64,000 nucleotides of DNA from Solwaraspora sp. WMMA2056 (GCF_030345095.1 NZ_CP128360.1:310001-374000); one strand, 5' to 3'; positions 10,839-20,230 are shown, counted from the first letter of the stretch. Numbers and translations: made by a program. The notes: generated from the sequence alone by a model not told the origin.

Positions 10839-11285
10839 CTACGGCGTGGCGGCAACCGTCGGCCAGCCGACGGCCCGGTCACCGCGTACCGGCTCGCCGA
10901 CCAGACCGGCCGGCGCCCCGGCCGGGTCCGCGTCCAGCTGGATCACCCGGTTGGCGGCGTCGACGTGTACCACCCGGGGGGTGAAGGCACGCGCCTGCTC
11001 GTCGGTGAACTGCCCGTACGCGATCAGGATGACCAGGTCACCGGGGTGCACCAGGTGGGCGGCGGCACCGTTGATGCCGATCACGCCGCTGCCCCGGGCA
11101 CCTTCGATGACGTACGTCTCCAGCCGCGCCCCGTTCGTCACGTCCACGATGGCGACCTGCTCACCGGGGAGCAGGTCCGCCGCGTCGAGCAGGTCGGCGT
11201 CGACGGTGACCGAGCCGACGTAGTGCAGGTCGGCCTGGGTCACCGTGGCCCGGTGGATCTTCGACTTGAGCATGGTGCGCAGCAT
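10839..11285 (-). CDS. panD: Aspartate 1-decarboxylase
   Basis: Pyruvoyl enzyme making beta-alanine for pantothenate. 148 residues starting [17 protein letters not shown], as in mycobacterial PanD. The self-cleavage site is Gly-Ser in YVGSVTVD (Gly24-Ser25), which generates the pyruvoyl group. The C-terminus has an extra Ala/Gly-rich tail of about 20 residues. Its ATG overlaps the panC stop by one base (TGATG), so it is coupled to panC. Confidence 0.95.
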   Translation of the reverse strand: MLRTMLKSKIHRATVTQADLHYVGSVTVDADLLDAADLLPGEQVAIVDVTNGARLETYVIEGARGSGVIGINGAAAHLVHPGDLVILIAYGQFTDEQARAFTPRVVHVDAANRVIQLDADPAGAPAGLVGEPVRGDRAVGWPTVAATP

Positions 11286-12223
11286 CAGGGTCCTTCCGAT
11301 CGCGGGCCGGACTGCAGGTCGGGTCGGGGGTCGGCCAGGTGCACCGGCGCGTTGTCGATCAACCTGGTCCCGCCGACCCGGGCCGCGATCAGCAGCCGGG
11401 CCGGGCCGGCCACCGGCGGGGCCAGGTCGGGACCGGTCAGCACCAGGTAGTCCAGCTCGGCGGCGCCGGCGGTGTGCCGGTCGAAGGCGGCCCGGCCGGC
11501 AGCCACCACCTCGGCGGCGTCACCTCCGGCGTCGGCCGTCGCGGCCCCGGCCCGTAACGCCGCGGCCAGCCCCAGCGCCGTCCGTCGTTGCGACGGGGAC
11601 AGGTACCGGTTGCGGCTCGACCGGGCCAGCCCGTCGGCCTCCCGGACGGTCGGCACCCCGACGATCTCCACCGGCAGGTCCAGGTCCCGCACCATCCGCC
11701 GGACCAGGGTCAGCTGCTGGTAGTCCTTCTCGCCGAAGAAGGCCAGATCAGGGCGGGTCAACTGGAGCAGCTTGAGCACCACGGTGAGGACGCCGTGGAA
11801 GAAGCCGGGCCGGCTCGCCCCCTCCAGGGTCTCGCCGACCGGACCGGGGTTCACCCGGACCATCGGCTCGCCGTCCGGGTAGATCTCGGCCCGGCCCGGC
11901 GCGAACACCAGCCCGACCCCGGCCTGCCGGCAGATCTCCAGGTCGTCGTCGATGGTGCGCGGATAGCGGTCGAAATCCTCGGTCGGACCGAACTGCAGCG
12001 GGTTGACGAAGATCGTCACGATGACGTGGTCGGCCCGGGCCGTCGCCGCCCGCAGCAGGGCGGCGTGCCCGTCGTGCAGCGCACCCATCGTCATCACCAC
12101 CGCCACCGATCCGGTCCAGCCGGCCCGTACGGCGGCCAGCTCGGCGCGGGTCCAGGCGACCTGCAACCCGGCGGTCGACGACGCACCCACCGCGCCCACT
12201 CCCGGCGCGCTCACCGCGCCCAC
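11285..12223 (-). CDS. panC: Pantothenate synthetase
   Basis: Joins pantoate and beta-alanine with ATP. 312 residues. Visible motifs are [19 protein letters not shown] (HIGH-like nucleotide motif), [29 protein letters not shown] and SSRNRYLSP. The first 14 residues ([14 protein letters not shown]) come from a 24-bp duplication that also covers the 3' end of the upstream gene, so the true start may be a later GTG. It overlaps both neighbours. Confidence 0.94.
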   Translation of the reverse strand: MGAVSAPGVGAVGASSTAGLQVAWTRAELAAVRAGWTGSVAVVMTMGALHDGHAALLRAATARADHVIVTIFVNPLQFGPTEDFDRYPRTIDDDLEICRQAGVGLVFAPGRAEIYPDGEPMVRVNPGPVGETLEGASRPGFFHGVLTVVLKLLQLTRPDLAFFGEKDYQQLTLVRRMVRDLDLPVEIVGVPTVREADGLARSSRNRYLSPSQRRTALGLAAALRAGAATADAGGDAAEVVAAGRAAFDRHTAGAAELDYLVLTGPDLAPPVAGPARLLIAARVGGTRLIDNAPVHLADPRPDLQSGPRSEGP

Positions 12224-12235
12224 TCCCGGCGCGCC
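12188..12235. repeat. 24-bp tandem duplication at the panC/DUF2520 junction
   Basis: Two adjacent 24-bp units (12188-12211 and 12212-12235) differ only at their last base. They cover the stop of the DUF2520 gene and the proposed start of panC, so start-like GTG codons are duplicated too. Confidence 0.8.
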
Positions 12236-13158
12236 GCCGCAGCGGGGTCCCGGCCGGCCAGCACGTCGAGCAGCGGTACGGCGTCGCCGGCCGACAGCCG
12301 ACCGGCGGCGATCGCCCGGTCGGCGGTCCGCCGGGCCAGCGCCAGGTAGCTCGGCAGACTCTCCGGCGCGGTCCCGGCCAGGCGGTCGACATGCCGCGCG
12401 ACGGTACCGGCGTCGCCGCGCGACACCGGCCCGGTCAGCGCCGCGTCGCCGTGCGCCAGTGCGTTGTCCAGGGCGGCCCGCAGCAGCGGCGCCAGCACTT
12501 TCGCCGGGTCACCGACCCCGGCGTCGCGCAGCCGGTCGGCGGCCTCGTTGACCAGGGTGACCAGGTGATTGGCACCGTGTGCCAAGGCGGCGTGGTAGAG
12601 CGGACGGTCGGTTTCGTCGACCCACTCGACGCTGCCGCCGAGATCGGCGACGAGCCGCTGCGCCAACGCCCGCGCCGATACCGGGGCGGTGACGCCGTAG
12701 CTGATGCCGGGCAACCTGTCGAGATCCCCTGGCTGCCCGGTGAAGGTCATCGCCGGGTGCAGTGCCAGCCCGACGGCCCCGGCACGCTCCACCTCGGCGA
12801 GCACCCCGAGCCCGTACGCGCCCGAGGTGTGCGCCACCACCTGACCGGTGCGCAGCACCTGCCGGGCGGCGAGCTCGGCCACCAGTCCGGGCAGTGTGTC
12901 GTCCGGCACGCTCAGGATCAGCAGGTCGGCGGTGGCCGGCACAGCGGGGACCGGCCGACGCGGCACGCCGGGCAGCATCCGGGCGATCCGTTGTCTGCTC
13001 GTCGGGCTGTCGCCGGAGACGGCGGTGATCCGGTAGCCGGCGGCGGCGAGGGCGGCGGCGAGCACCACGCCGACCCGTCCGGCGCCGATGACCCCGACGG
13101 TGGGGCCGGTGTCCCGGTCGGCGGAGACGTCCGCCGCCGGGCGCGCCAATGCGCTCAT
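12211..13158 (-). CDS. Rossmann-like/DUF2520 dehydrogenase-type protein
   Basis: A 315-residue homologue of M. tuberculosis Rv3603c, always found next to panC in actinobacteria. An N-terminal NAD(P)-binding motif [17 protein letters not shown] is followed by a short-chain-dehydrogenase-like fold ([25 protein letters not shown]) and a helical DUF2520 C-terminal domain ([20 protein letters not shown]). The architecture resembles ketopantoate or 6-phosphogluconate dehydrogenases, so a missing ketopantoate-reductase role is conceivable but unproven. The start is the ATG at 13158; the frame stays open far upstream, opposite the methyltransferase gene, which is a GC artefact. Confidence 0.87.
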   Translation of the reverse strand: MSALARPAADVSADRDTGPTVGVIGAGRVGVVLAAALAAAGYRITAVSGDSPTSRQRIARMLPGVPRRPVPAVPATADLLILSVPDDTLPGLVAELAARQVLRTGQVVAHTSGAYGLGVLAEVERAGAVGLALHPAMTFTGQPGDLDRLPGISYGVTAPVSARALAQRLVADLGGSVEWVDETDRPLYHAALAHGANHLVTLVNEAADRLRDAGVGDPAKVLAPLLRAALDNALAHGDAALTGPVSRGDAGTVARHVDRLAGTAPESLPSYLALARRTADRAIAAGRLSAGDAVPLLDVLAGRDPAAAARREWAR

Positions 13159-13235
13159 AACGTGATCCAGTCCTCGAAACGGGGGTACCGGTCGATGCCC
13201 AGTATGCGCCGCCGCCACACGGCCGAAACATGGTG

Positions 13236-13266
13236 TGTGAAAACCTTCACCCCGGTCGACTAGGGT
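13236..13266 (+). promoter_or_regulatory. Promoter for a leaderless midA-nuoD transcript
   Basis: TAGGGT (13261-13266) lies six bases before the GTG start at 13273, with GTGAAA (13236-13241) 19 bp further upstream. No Shine-Dalgarno precedes the GTG. A -10 element this close implies that transcription begins at or next to the start codon, as in many actinobacterial leaderless genes. Confidence 0.4.
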
Positions 13267-13272
13267 GGCCGG

Positions 13273-14349
13273 GTGCTGACCTGGCGGGCCGCCATGACCC
13301 GGGCGCTCTACGGTCCGCAGGGCTTCTACCGGGCCGGGGGCGGGCCGGTGCCGGCGACGCACTTCCGGACCAGCGCCCAGACCGGGGTGCCGTTCGCCAC
13401 GGCGGTGCTGCGGCTGCTGACCCGGGTCGACCGGCTGCTCGGCCACCCCGACCCGCTCGACCTGGTCGACATCGGCGCCGGTGGCGGCGAGCTGCTCGGC
13501 ACCGTCCACGACCTGCTCGGCACCGTCCACGACAGGGCCCGACCACTCGCCGGACGGCTCCGGCTGGTCGGCGTCGACCACGCCGACCGACCCGCCGGGC
13601 TGGCCGCCGACATCGGCTGGCAGGCCACCCTCCCGACCGGGATCGTCGGACTGCTCGTCGCCACCGAATGGCTGGACAACGTACCGCTGGATCTGGCCGT
13701 GCGGGTCGACGGCGTCGTGCGGTACGGCCTGGTCGACCCGGTCACCGGCGCCGAGCGGCCCGGCGACCCGCTTGCCGACGCCGACGCCGCCTGGCTGGCC
13801 CGGTGGTGGCCGGCGCTGCCCAACGGCGGCCGGGCCGACCTCGGTCGGGCCCGCGACGAGGCCTGGGCCGAGGCCGTCCGGACGCTGCGGCGGGGCGTCG
13901 CGGTCGCGGTCGACTACGGCCACCGGTACGCCGAACGCCCGACCGCCAGCACGCTGACCGGCTACCGGTCCGGTCGGACCGTCGCCCCGGTGCCCGACGG
14001 CTCCTGCGACGTCACCGCCCACGTGGCGATCGACGCGGTGGCCGACGCCGGCACCGCCGCCGCCGGTGGCGCCGGTCATCTGCTGCGCCGGCAACGCGAC
14101 GTCCTGCGGACGCTGGGCGTGTCCGGTGCCCGGCCGCCGCTGGCCCTGGCCGGCAGCGACCCACGCGGCTATCTCGCCGCGCTGTCCGCCGCCGGCACCG
14201 CCGCCGAACTGACCGACCCGTACGGCCTGGGCGCGCACTGGTGGCTGCTGCAGCCCGTCGGCCTGACCGCCGAGGACGGTTCGCTGCCGGCCGCCGACGC
14301 AGCCGCCGCGCTGCTGGCCGACGACGGCGGCAGCGACGTGGCACGATGA
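13273..14349 (+). CDS. MidA/NDUFAF7-family SAM methyltransferase (DUF185)
   Basis: A 358-residue class I methyltransferase. The N-terminus [16 protein letters not shown] and the SAM motif [14 protein letters not shown] (about 67-80) are typical of the family, followed by the acidic DYGH-type loop [16 protein letters not shown]. The eukaryotic member NDUFAF7 dimethylates an arginine of complex I subunit NDUFS2, the NuoD homologue. Here the gene overlaps nuoD by 4 bp (ATGA), so enzyme and probable substrate are co-translated. Directly after the SAM motif there is a perfect 21-bp in-frame duplication (LLGTVHD twice). Confidence 0.88.
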   Translation: MLTWRAAMTRALYGPQGFYRAGGGPVPATHFRTSAQTGVPFATAVLRLLTRVDRLLGHPDPLDLVDIGAGGGELLGTVHDLLGTVHDRARPLAGRLRLVGVDHADRPAGLAADIGWQATLPTGIVGLLVATEWLDNVPLDLAVRVDGVVRYGLVDPVTGAERPGDPLADADAAWLARWWPALPNGGRADLGRARDEAWAEAVRTLRRGVAVAVDYGHRYAERPTASTLTGYRSGRTVAPVPDGSCDVTAHVAIDAVADAGTAAAGGAGHLLRRQRDVLRTLGVSGARPPLALAGSDPRGYLAALSAAGTAAELTDPYGLGAHWWLLQPVGLTAEDGSLPAADAAAALLADDGGSDVAR

Positions 14350-15536
14350 CCGGCATGGACACCGAGACCGGTTCGCTGCCTGCGGCCGACCCGGCAGCCG
14401 GGCTCCGTCAGGTCACCGTCGGCACGGGTGCCGGCCTGGACACCGCCGACATGGTGCTCAACATCGGCCCACAGCATCCGTCCACACACGGCGTACTGCG
14501 GCTCAAGCTGGTCCTCGACGGCGAGCGGGTGGTCTCCTGCGAGCCGATCGTCGGCTACATGCACCGGGGTGCCGAGAAGCTGTTCGAGGTACGCGACTAC
14601 CGCCAGATCATCATGCTGGCGAACCGGCACGACTGGTTGTCGGCGTTCGGCAACGAACTCGGGGTGGTGCTCGCCGTCGAGCGGCTGATGGGCATCGAGG
14701 TGCCGGAACGCGCGGTCTGGCTGCGGACCGCGCTGGCCGAGCTGAACCGGGTGCTGAACCACCTGATGTTCCTCGGCTCGTATCCACTGGAGATCGGGGC
14801 GCTCACCCCGGTGTTCTACTCGTTCCGGGAGCGGGAGACCCTGCAGACCGTCATGGAGGAGGTCTCCGGCGGGCGGATGCACTACATGTTCAACCGGGTC
14901 GGCGGCCTCAAGGAGGAGGTGCCGGCCGGCTGGACCCGCCGGGCCCGCGAAGCCATCGGCCAGGTCGAGGCGCGGATGCCCGACCTGGACCGGCTGATCC
15001 GGCGCAACGAGATCTTCCTCGCCCGTACCGTCGGCGTCGGGGTGCTCGACGCCGCCACCGCCGCCGCGTTCGGCGCGTCCGGGCCGGTCGCCAGGGCCAG
15101 CGGGCTCGACCTGGACCTGCGCCGCGACGAGCCGTACCTCGCCTACGGCGAACTCGACGTCCCGGTGGTCACCCGGCGCACCGGCGACTGCCACGCCCGG
15201 TTCGAGGTCCTGCTCGACCAGGTGTACGTCTCCCTCGAGCTGGCCCGCCGCTGTCTCGACCGGGTCGACCAGCTGACCGGGCCGGTCAACGTCCGGCTGC
15301 CCAAGGTGGTCAAGGCACCCGAGGGGCACACGTACGCCTGGACCGAGAACCCGCTCGGCGTCAACGGTTACTACCTGGTGTCCCGGGGCGAGAAGACCCC
15401 GTGGCGGCTCAAGCTGCGGACCGCCTCGTACGCCAACGTGCAGGCGTTGGCGACGCTGATCCCGGGCAGCCTGGTACCGGATCTGGTGGCGATCCTCGGG
15501 TCGATGTTCTTCGTGGTCGGTGACATCGACAAGTGA
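14346..15536 (+). CDS. nuoD: Stand-alone NADH-quinone oxidoreductase subunit D
   Basis: A 49-kDa/NuoD-type subunit that helps form the quinone pocket of complex I. 396 residues with [34 protein letters not shown] and [17 protein letters not shown]. The Arg in MHRGAEK appears to correspond to the arginine methylated in mitochondrial NDUFS2. No other nuo gene is in the window, so this is either a second, orphan copy or part of a dispersed complex. The N-terminus is about 40 residues shorter than operon-encoded actinobacterial NuoD, as I remember it. Convergent with the next gene, 7 bp apart. Confidence 0.9.
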   Translation: MTGMDTETGSLPAADPAAGLRQVTVGTGAGLDTADMVLNIGPQHPSTHGVLRLKLVLDGERVVSCEPIVGYMHRGAEKLFEVRDYRQIIMLANRHDWLSAFGNELGVVLAVERLMGIEVPERAVWLRTALAELNRVLNHLMFLGSYPLEIGALTPVFYSFRERETLQTVMEEVSGGRMHYMFNRVGGLKEEVPAGWTRRAREAIGQVEARMPDLDRLIRRNEIFLARTVGVGVLDAATAAAFGASGPVARASGLDLDLRRDEPYLAYGELDVPVVTRRTGDCHARFEVLLDQVYVSLELARRCLDRVDQLTGPVNVRLPKVVKAPEGHTYAWTENPLGVNGYYLVSRGEKTPWRLKLRTASYANVQALATLIPGSLVPDLVAILGSMFFVVGDIDK

Positions 15537-15543
15537 GGTCGGG

Positions 15544-17535
15544 CTAGCGCCGTCGACGGTCCTCGGAGTACTCGTAGTCGTCGGCGTAGCGGCCCCGCCC
15601 GTCATCGGCGTAGCCGTCGTCGCGGTAGCCGCGCCCGACGTCGTCGCGATATCCCCGCCCCGCGTCGTCCCGGTAGCCCCGGCCGGCGTCGTCCCGGTAG
15701 CCCCGCCCCACGTCGTCGTGCAGGTCCCGGCCGGTGTCGTCCCGGTAGCGCCGACCGGTGCCGCCGTCGTCGCGGTACCGGCCACCGTCGAACTCGTCGG
15801 CCCGGTAGCGCCGACCGGCGTCGGGCTCGCCACGGACGTCCCGGCTGCTCTCGGCGCGGTACCGGCCGCCCGCTTCGTCGGCGCGGTTGCGCCCGCCCGG
15901 ATCGTCGTCGCGGTAGCGGCCGCCCTCGAGGTCGTCGGGCCGGTAGCGACGGCCGGGCTCGTCGTCGTCGCGGTAGCGGCCACCCTCGAGGTCGTCGGCG
16001 CGGTAACGACGGCCAGGTTCGTCGTCGTCGTCGCGGTAACGACGGCTGCGGCGCACCGGTTCGGCGTCGGCCACCTCGCGTACGCCGGACGACCAGGGCG
16101 TGACCTCGGCGCTGCTGCCGGCCGGCAGCGCCGGCAGCGCGGTACGGCGCGGACCCGGGCTGTCCGCCACGTCGGGCGCCCGTTGGTCCCAGCGGGCGTC
16201 GCGCCACGGCGGCTCGTCCGCCGATCGGGCACCGGACACCGGCGCGTCGAACCGGGAGGCGTCCCGCGCGCCCCTCGGGTCGGGGCCGTCGAACCGGCCA
16301 CCCGGCCGGTCCAACCGGTCGTCGGGGTAACGGCCGGCCCGGTCCTCGGCGTACCGGTCGGGTCGACCGGCACCGGCCGCCCGGTCGGCGTAGCCGTCCT
16401 CGCCCCGGCCGGTCGACCACCGCTGCGCCGGCGAGCCGGTGCCGTAGCCGTCGGCCCGCCCGGCGTCCCACCGGTCCTCGGCCCGGTCGCCGTAGCGCTG
16501 CTCGGAACTGTCGTCGCGGTCACCGTTCCAGGACCACCGGTCGTCGGCCTGGCCACGCGGCCGTCGGTCGGACCACGACTGCTCGTCGGCCTCGGCCGCG
16601 CGTCGACCGCGTGTCGAACTCGCCGACCATTCCCCGTCGATCGACTCACCGGTACGGGTGCCGTACCGGGTGCCGCCGTACACGGTGCCCCCCGGTTCCT
16701 CGGCCGCCGGTCGGCGGCCACTCGCCGGGGCCGGCTCGATCTGCCGGGCCAGCCCGTTGGCCGCTGGCTGACGGGGCAGCACGGTCCCGGTCACCGCCGG
16801 CACCGAGGCGCGGCCACCGGTCGGACCGGACCCGTACTGACCGGCCCCGTACTGACCCGCGCCGTACTGACCGTCGTAGTCGGCCGCGCCGTTGCGCCCG
16901 CCGTAGCCGTCGGCACCGTTGCGCCCGCCGTAGCCGGCCGGGCCGGAGGCAGGGGCAGCCGCCGGCACCGCCGACGCCGGGGCGCTCGGGTCGAAGCGGT
17001 CGTACCCGGCCTCGTCGTCGGGACGGGCCGACCGGCCCCGGTCACCGCCGGAGGCGTCCCGGCCCCGGACCGGTACGTCGCGGGCGGTGGCCTCCGCCCG
17101 GACCGCTTCGGCGCGGGCGGACTCGACGCGGACCGCCTCGCTGCGCACCACTTCCCCACGGACCGCGTCCACCTGGCCACGCAGTGCCTCGACGTCGTCC
17201 TGCATCGCCTGCACCTTTTCGCCGAGCGCGCGATGGGTGGCCCGTACCGCCGTGGAAATGTCATTACGGACGTCCTCGCGGAGCACGTCCATCTCCTCCA
17301 CCAGCGCATCTTCCATGTCAGTGCGCATAGTTTCGATGCCACCACGTAAAGTGATTGACAATCCGATCAGGACGACCGATGCGATCGCGATCACCATCGC
17401 GAGCCGTAATGACCCGTCACCATCGCCAAGCAGCAACAAAACCGCAGCTAGAGGCGCCAACCCCAGGCCACCCCAGGTAAGCCACTTGAGTGGAACCGTG
17501 CGGCGTGGCTCCTCTTCGGCCTCGGGAGCGGACAT
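15544..17535 (-). CDS. Membrane-anchored coiled-coil protein with Arg-Tyr-Asp repeat tail
   Basis: 663 residues from the ATG at 17535. Two hydrophobic segments (about 19-40 and 47-68) form a hairpin anchor. They are followed by a charged, probably coiled-coil region (about 70-150: TDMEDALVEEMDVLREDV, VQAMQDDVEALRGQVDAV). The remaining 500 or so residues are disordered: Gly/Tyr/Asn-rich to about 300, Arg/Asp-rich to about 490, then many YRDD/YRADD units, ending with five GRGYRDD copies. I recognise no enzymatic domain. The -10-like TAGGCT lies 8 bases before the ATG, suggesting a leaderless mRNA. Function unknown. Confidence 0.8.
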   Translation of the reverse strand: MSAPEAEEEPRRTVPLKWLTWGGLGLAPLAAVLLLLGDGDGSLRLAMVIAIASVVLIGLSITLRGGIETMRTDMEDALVEEMDVLREDVRNDISTAVRATHRALGEKVQAMQDDVEALRGQVDAVRGEVVRSEAVRVESARAEAVRAEATARDVPVRGRDASGGDRGRSARPDDEAGYDRFDPSAPASAVPAAAPASGPAGYGGRNGADGYGGRNGAADYDGQYGAGQYGAGQYGSGPTGGRASVPAVTGTVLPRQPAANGLARQIEPAPASGRRPAAEEPGGTVYGGTRYGTRTGESIDGEWSASSTRGRRAAEADEQSWSDRRPRGQADDRWSWNGDRDDSSEQRYGDRAEDRWDAGRADGYGTGSPAQRWSTGRGEDGYADRAAGAGRPDRYAEDRAGRYPDDRLDRPGGRFDGPDPRGARDASRFDAPVSGARSADEPPWRDARWDQRAPDVADSPGPRRTALPALPAGSSAEVTPWSSGVREVADAEPVRRSRRYRDDDDEPGRRYRADDLEGGRYRDDDEPGRRYRPDDLEGGRYRDDDPGGRNRADEAGGRYRAESSRDVRGEPDAGRRYRADEFDGGRYRDDGGTGRRYRDDTGRDLHDDVGRGYRDDAGRGYRDDAGRGYRDDVGRGYRDDGYADDGRGRYADDYEYSEDRRRR
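15610..16040. repeat. Coding tandem repeats (YRDD units)
   Basis: Degenerate 24-27-bp units on the minus strand encode RGYRDDAG, RRYRADDLEGG and related peptides. The tightest array, near 15610-15720, has five or six copies of a 24-bp unit. They stay in frame, so they are protein repeats rather than a CRISPR or an intergenic array. Confidence 0.8.
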
Positions 17536-17543
17536 GGCTGTCG

Positions 17544-17549
17544 AGCCTA
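17544..17549 (-). promoter_or_regulatory. Possible -10 box of a leaderless gene
   Basis: TAGGCT on the minus strand ends 8 bases before the ATG at 17535. No purine-rich ribosome-binding sequence lies between them and no good -35 element is visible. Confidence 0.3.
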
Positions 17550-17649
17550 CCCACATCTGCAGATCAACGGAACGGGTACCGCTGAGCGGCCGAGTGGACA
17601 GGCCCGACGACAGCCGGTGGTGGCATCCGTACGGACGCCACCGGAAAAA

Positions 17650-18654
17650 TCAGCCGGCGGCCAACGCACCGTCCGAGGAGAACACCAGACCGACGCTGAT
17701 CTCACCGGTGGTCAACGCGGTCTTGGTCTGCGGCCCACCGGCGTCGAGAGAACTGAACTCACCGGCCCGGAAGTCGTACACCTCGACCAACCCCTGCTGG
17801 CACTTCGGCCGCTGCGGGCACTCCGGCGGACCACCCAGCACAGTCGCCTCGCCGGAGCATTTCTCGGCCAGCTCGGAAAGCGTCCGCACACCGTACTCCT
17901 CGGCGAACGCACTGGTCACCGCGAAGGCGTTCTGGTTCTGCGCCGCCGACGGCTCCCCGAAGACGATGTTGACCTGCTCACCGACGCGGCGCAGCCCGGC
18001 CATGGTCTCGGTCAGGTCCGTCGACGAGATCGCCGGAGCGTTCTCGCCCTCGACCTTGCCGTTGATGAAGTCGGCCAGGGTGGCGGCGTACTCCGGGACC
18101 ACCTGGATCTCACCGGTCTCCAACGCCGGCTCGTACAGCTCGCGGTTGCCGATCTGCTGCACCGTCACCTCGTAGCCGGCGGCCGTCAACGCGATCTTGT
18201 ACAGCTCGCCCAGGATCTCGCTCTCGCTGAAGTTCGCCGCGCCGACGGTCAACTCGCCGCCCGGTCCGGTCTCGATACCGTCGGCCAGGCCCTCGGCAGC
18301 GGCGAACTCCTCGGCCGCAGCCTGCGGCGTCTGCCGGTCGACGTCGACCGCCCGGTTGAGCCCGATCAGCTTTTCGGTGTCCAGCGCAGCCGACACCTTG
18401 TCCAGCGCGGCGATGACCTGCGGCGATGCCGCGTCGGCGTTGATCGCCGGCACGATGTTGTCGGTGTTCTGCAGATTCTGGTCGTCGTCGAGGACCACCA
18501 GCTGATCGCCGGCGACCGGTGCGCAGCCGGCACCGGACGCCCCCGCCTGCGGCGCGTCGGTGCCGGACGACCCGGCATCCCCGCAGCCGGCGAGAATCCC
18601 CGCCGCCGCGACCGCGCTCACCGCGCCCAGCGCGACCCGTGTCCGTACCAGCAT
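17650..18654 (-). CDS. Osmoprotectant ABC transporter substrate-binding lipoprotein
   Basis: 334 residues from the ATG at 18654, which is preceded by a weak GGGAGG-like stretch. A lipoprotein signal ends in AAAGILAGCGD. The mature part resembles the OpuAC/ProX/OsmF family of quaternary-amine binders: LTVGAANFSESEILGELY near the first lobe, VQQIGNRELYEPALETGEIQ and PEYAATLADFI. The best-known ligands are glycine betaine, carnitine and choline; the specific ligand cannot be read here. It is the last gene of a three-gene minus-strand set with both permeases, 143 bp after the second. The mature N-terminus carries about 80 residues before the first-lobe motif, including an Asp-rich stretch not usual in the family. 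Confidence 0.87.
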   Translation of the reverse strand: MLVRTRVALGAVSAVAAAGILAGCGDAGSSGTDAPQAGASGAGCAPVAGDQLVVLDDDQNLQNTDNIVPAINADAASPQVIAALDKVSAALDTEKLIGLNRAVDVDRQTPQAAAEEFAAAEGLADGIETGPGGELTVGAANFSESEILGELYKIALTAAGYEVTVQQIGNRELYEPALETGEIQVVPEYAATLADFINGKVEGENAPAISSTDLTETMAGLRRVGEQVNIVFGEPSAAQNQNAFAVTSAFAEEYGVRTLSELAEKCSGEATVLGGPPECPQRPKCQQGLVEVYDFRAGEFSSLDAGGPQTKTALTTGEISVGLVFSSDGALAAG

Positions 18655-18797
18655 GACTGCCCGCCTCCCGTATGCCCGCAAACGCGACCGGCTTGTGCCG
18701 TCGCCGGCGCCGTCGCCCGATTCCTCTACCGAACATCCTCACAGCCAGGTCCGACAAGCGCTGAAGATCGGTTGTCATCGGATCGTCACAGGACGCG

Positions 18798-19538
18798 TCA
18801 AGCCGCTCCCACCGCACTGGCCTGTTCGTCGGCCGGCCGCCGGTAGCGCCGCAGCGGCAGTGGCGTGAGCATCCGCTCGGCCACCGCCAACACCGCCTCG
18901 GTGACCAGCGCGAGCGACGCGACCAGCAGGCCGCCGGCCAGGATCTGGCCGCCGCCCACCGAGATGCCCAACCCGAATCCGGCACTGATGATCTGGCCCA
19001 GACCCCCGCCGTTGACGAACGCCGCCAGCGCCGCCGTCGCCACCACCTGCACCGCGGCGGTCCGGAACCCGGCGGCCAGGTACGGCACCGCGAGCGGCAG
19101 CTCGACCCGGCGCAGCACCTGCCAGCCGGACAGGCCCATCCCCCGGGCCGCCTCACGCACCTGCGGGTCGACCTGGCGCAGCCCGGTGTACGCGTTGGCC
19201 AGCAGCGGCGGCACCGCGAACACCGCCAGGGCCAGGATCACCGGCGGTTTGCCGAAGCCCAGGAACGTCAACGGCAGAATGGACAGCAGCGCGATCGTCG
19301 GCACCGCCAACGTGATGTTCGACACCAGGACCACCACGGCACCGCCGCGTCCGGTGTGGCCGAGCCAGAGGCCGAGCGGCCAGGCCACCAGGACCCCGAT
19401 CGCCACCGCCGCCGCCGAGATCACCAGATGCTCGCCCAACCGGTCGAGCACCCCACCCGGATTGGTCCAGTTGAGCGGATCGTTGAGCCAGACCACCGCC
19501 TGCTCGACGGGGTTCGCCGCCGCGTACCGACGGCTCAT
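18798..19538 (-). CDS. Osmoprotectant ABC permease
   Basis: Integral membrane subunit of a betaine/choline-type importer. 246 residues with about six hydrophobic segments. The EAA coupling loop reads REAARGMGLSGWQVLRRVELPLA, with the permease signature VAVPYLAAGF-like segment after it. It overlaps the upstream permease by 4 bp, so the two permeases probably form a heterodimer. Basic C-terminal tail (RRYRRPADEQ). Confidence 0.87.
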   Translation of the reverse strand: MSRRYAAANPVEQAVVWLNDPLNWTNPGGVLDRLGEHLVISAAAVAIGVLVAWPLGLWLGHTGRGGAVVVLVSNITLAVPTIALLSILPLTFLGFGKPPVILALAVFAVPPLLANAYTGLRQVDPQVREAARGMGLSGWQVLRRVELPLAVPYLAAGFRTAAVQVVATAALAAFVNGGGLGQIISAGFGLGISVGGGQILAGGLLVASLALVTEAVLAVAERMLTPLPLRRYRRPADEQASAVGAA

Positions 19539-20230
19539 CGGACGGCCCGCCGGGCGGTCCACGGCGTCAGCAGCCGCCCGGCGACCGCCAGCAGCAGATC
19601 GAGCGCCAGCGCCAGCGCCACACTGAGCAGGGTCCCGGTGAGGATCTGTGCCTTGTAGAAGTTGTTCCGGAAACCGCTGAAGATCAGGTCGCCGAGACCG
19701 CCGTAGCCGATCAGCGACCCGACGGTGACCAGCGCGACGGTGGAGACCGTCGCCAGCCGTACCCCGGTCAGGATGCTCGGCAGAGCCAGCGGCAGTTCGA
19801 TGCGCAGCAGCCGGACGAGCCGGCCGTACCCCATCCCGTCGGCCGCCTCGATCGTGTCCGCCGGCACCTGGGTCAGCCCGGCCAGGCAGTTGCGCACCAC
19901 CAGCAGCAGCGCGTACAGGACCAGGGCGATCAGCACCGACGCCGGGTTGGTCGCCCCCACGTACGGGGCCAGGAAGGCCAGCAGGGCCAGCGACGGGATC
20001 GTGTAGAGCACCCCGGTGAGCGCCAGGATCGGACCGGTCAACGGCCGGAACCAGTACGCCAGCACCGCCAACGGCACCGCTATCAGCGCCGCCACCACCA
20101 CCGCCTGTACGGTCAGGGTGACGTGTTCGGTGAACGCGGCGACGATCGTCGACCAGTTGTCCCGCACGTACTGGCCGGAGAACCACGGGTTCCCCGGATC
20201 AGCCCGGTCGTCGAGCAGGTGGAAGGACAC
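19535..20230 (-). CDS. Osmoprotectant ABC permease
   Basis: 231 residues, paralogous to the following permease, with hydrophobic segments from about residue 38 and an EAA loop around DTIEAADGMGYGRLVRLL. GTG start at 20230, only 2 bp from the divergent GTG start of the ATPase gene, so the promoters of each gene must lie inside the other. No good Shine-Dalgarno is seen; an in-frame GTG 63 bp downstream is an alternative start but would remove a conserved-looking leader. Confidence 0.85.
   Translation of the reverse strand: MSFHLLDDRADPGNPWFSGQYVRDNWSTIVAAFTEHVTLTVQAVVVAALIAVPLAVLAYWFRPLTGPILALTGVLYTIPSLALLAFLAPYVGATNPASVLIALVLYALLLVVRNCLAGLTQVPADTIEAADGMGYGRLVRLLRIELPLALPSILTGVRLATVSTVALVTVGSLIGYGGLGDLIFSGFRNNFYKAQILTGTLLSVALALALDLLLAVAGRLLTPWTARRAVR

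Noticed and set aside
13158-14238. Long N-terminal extension of the DUF2520 protein
   Set aside because: The upstream part is antisense to the methyltransferase gene; the Rossmann motif follows closely after the ATG at 13158.
15610-15740. Regular 24-bp repeats that could suggest a CRISPR array
   Set aside because: Units are contiguous without unique spacers and stay in frame as YRDD protein repeats; no cas gene is near.
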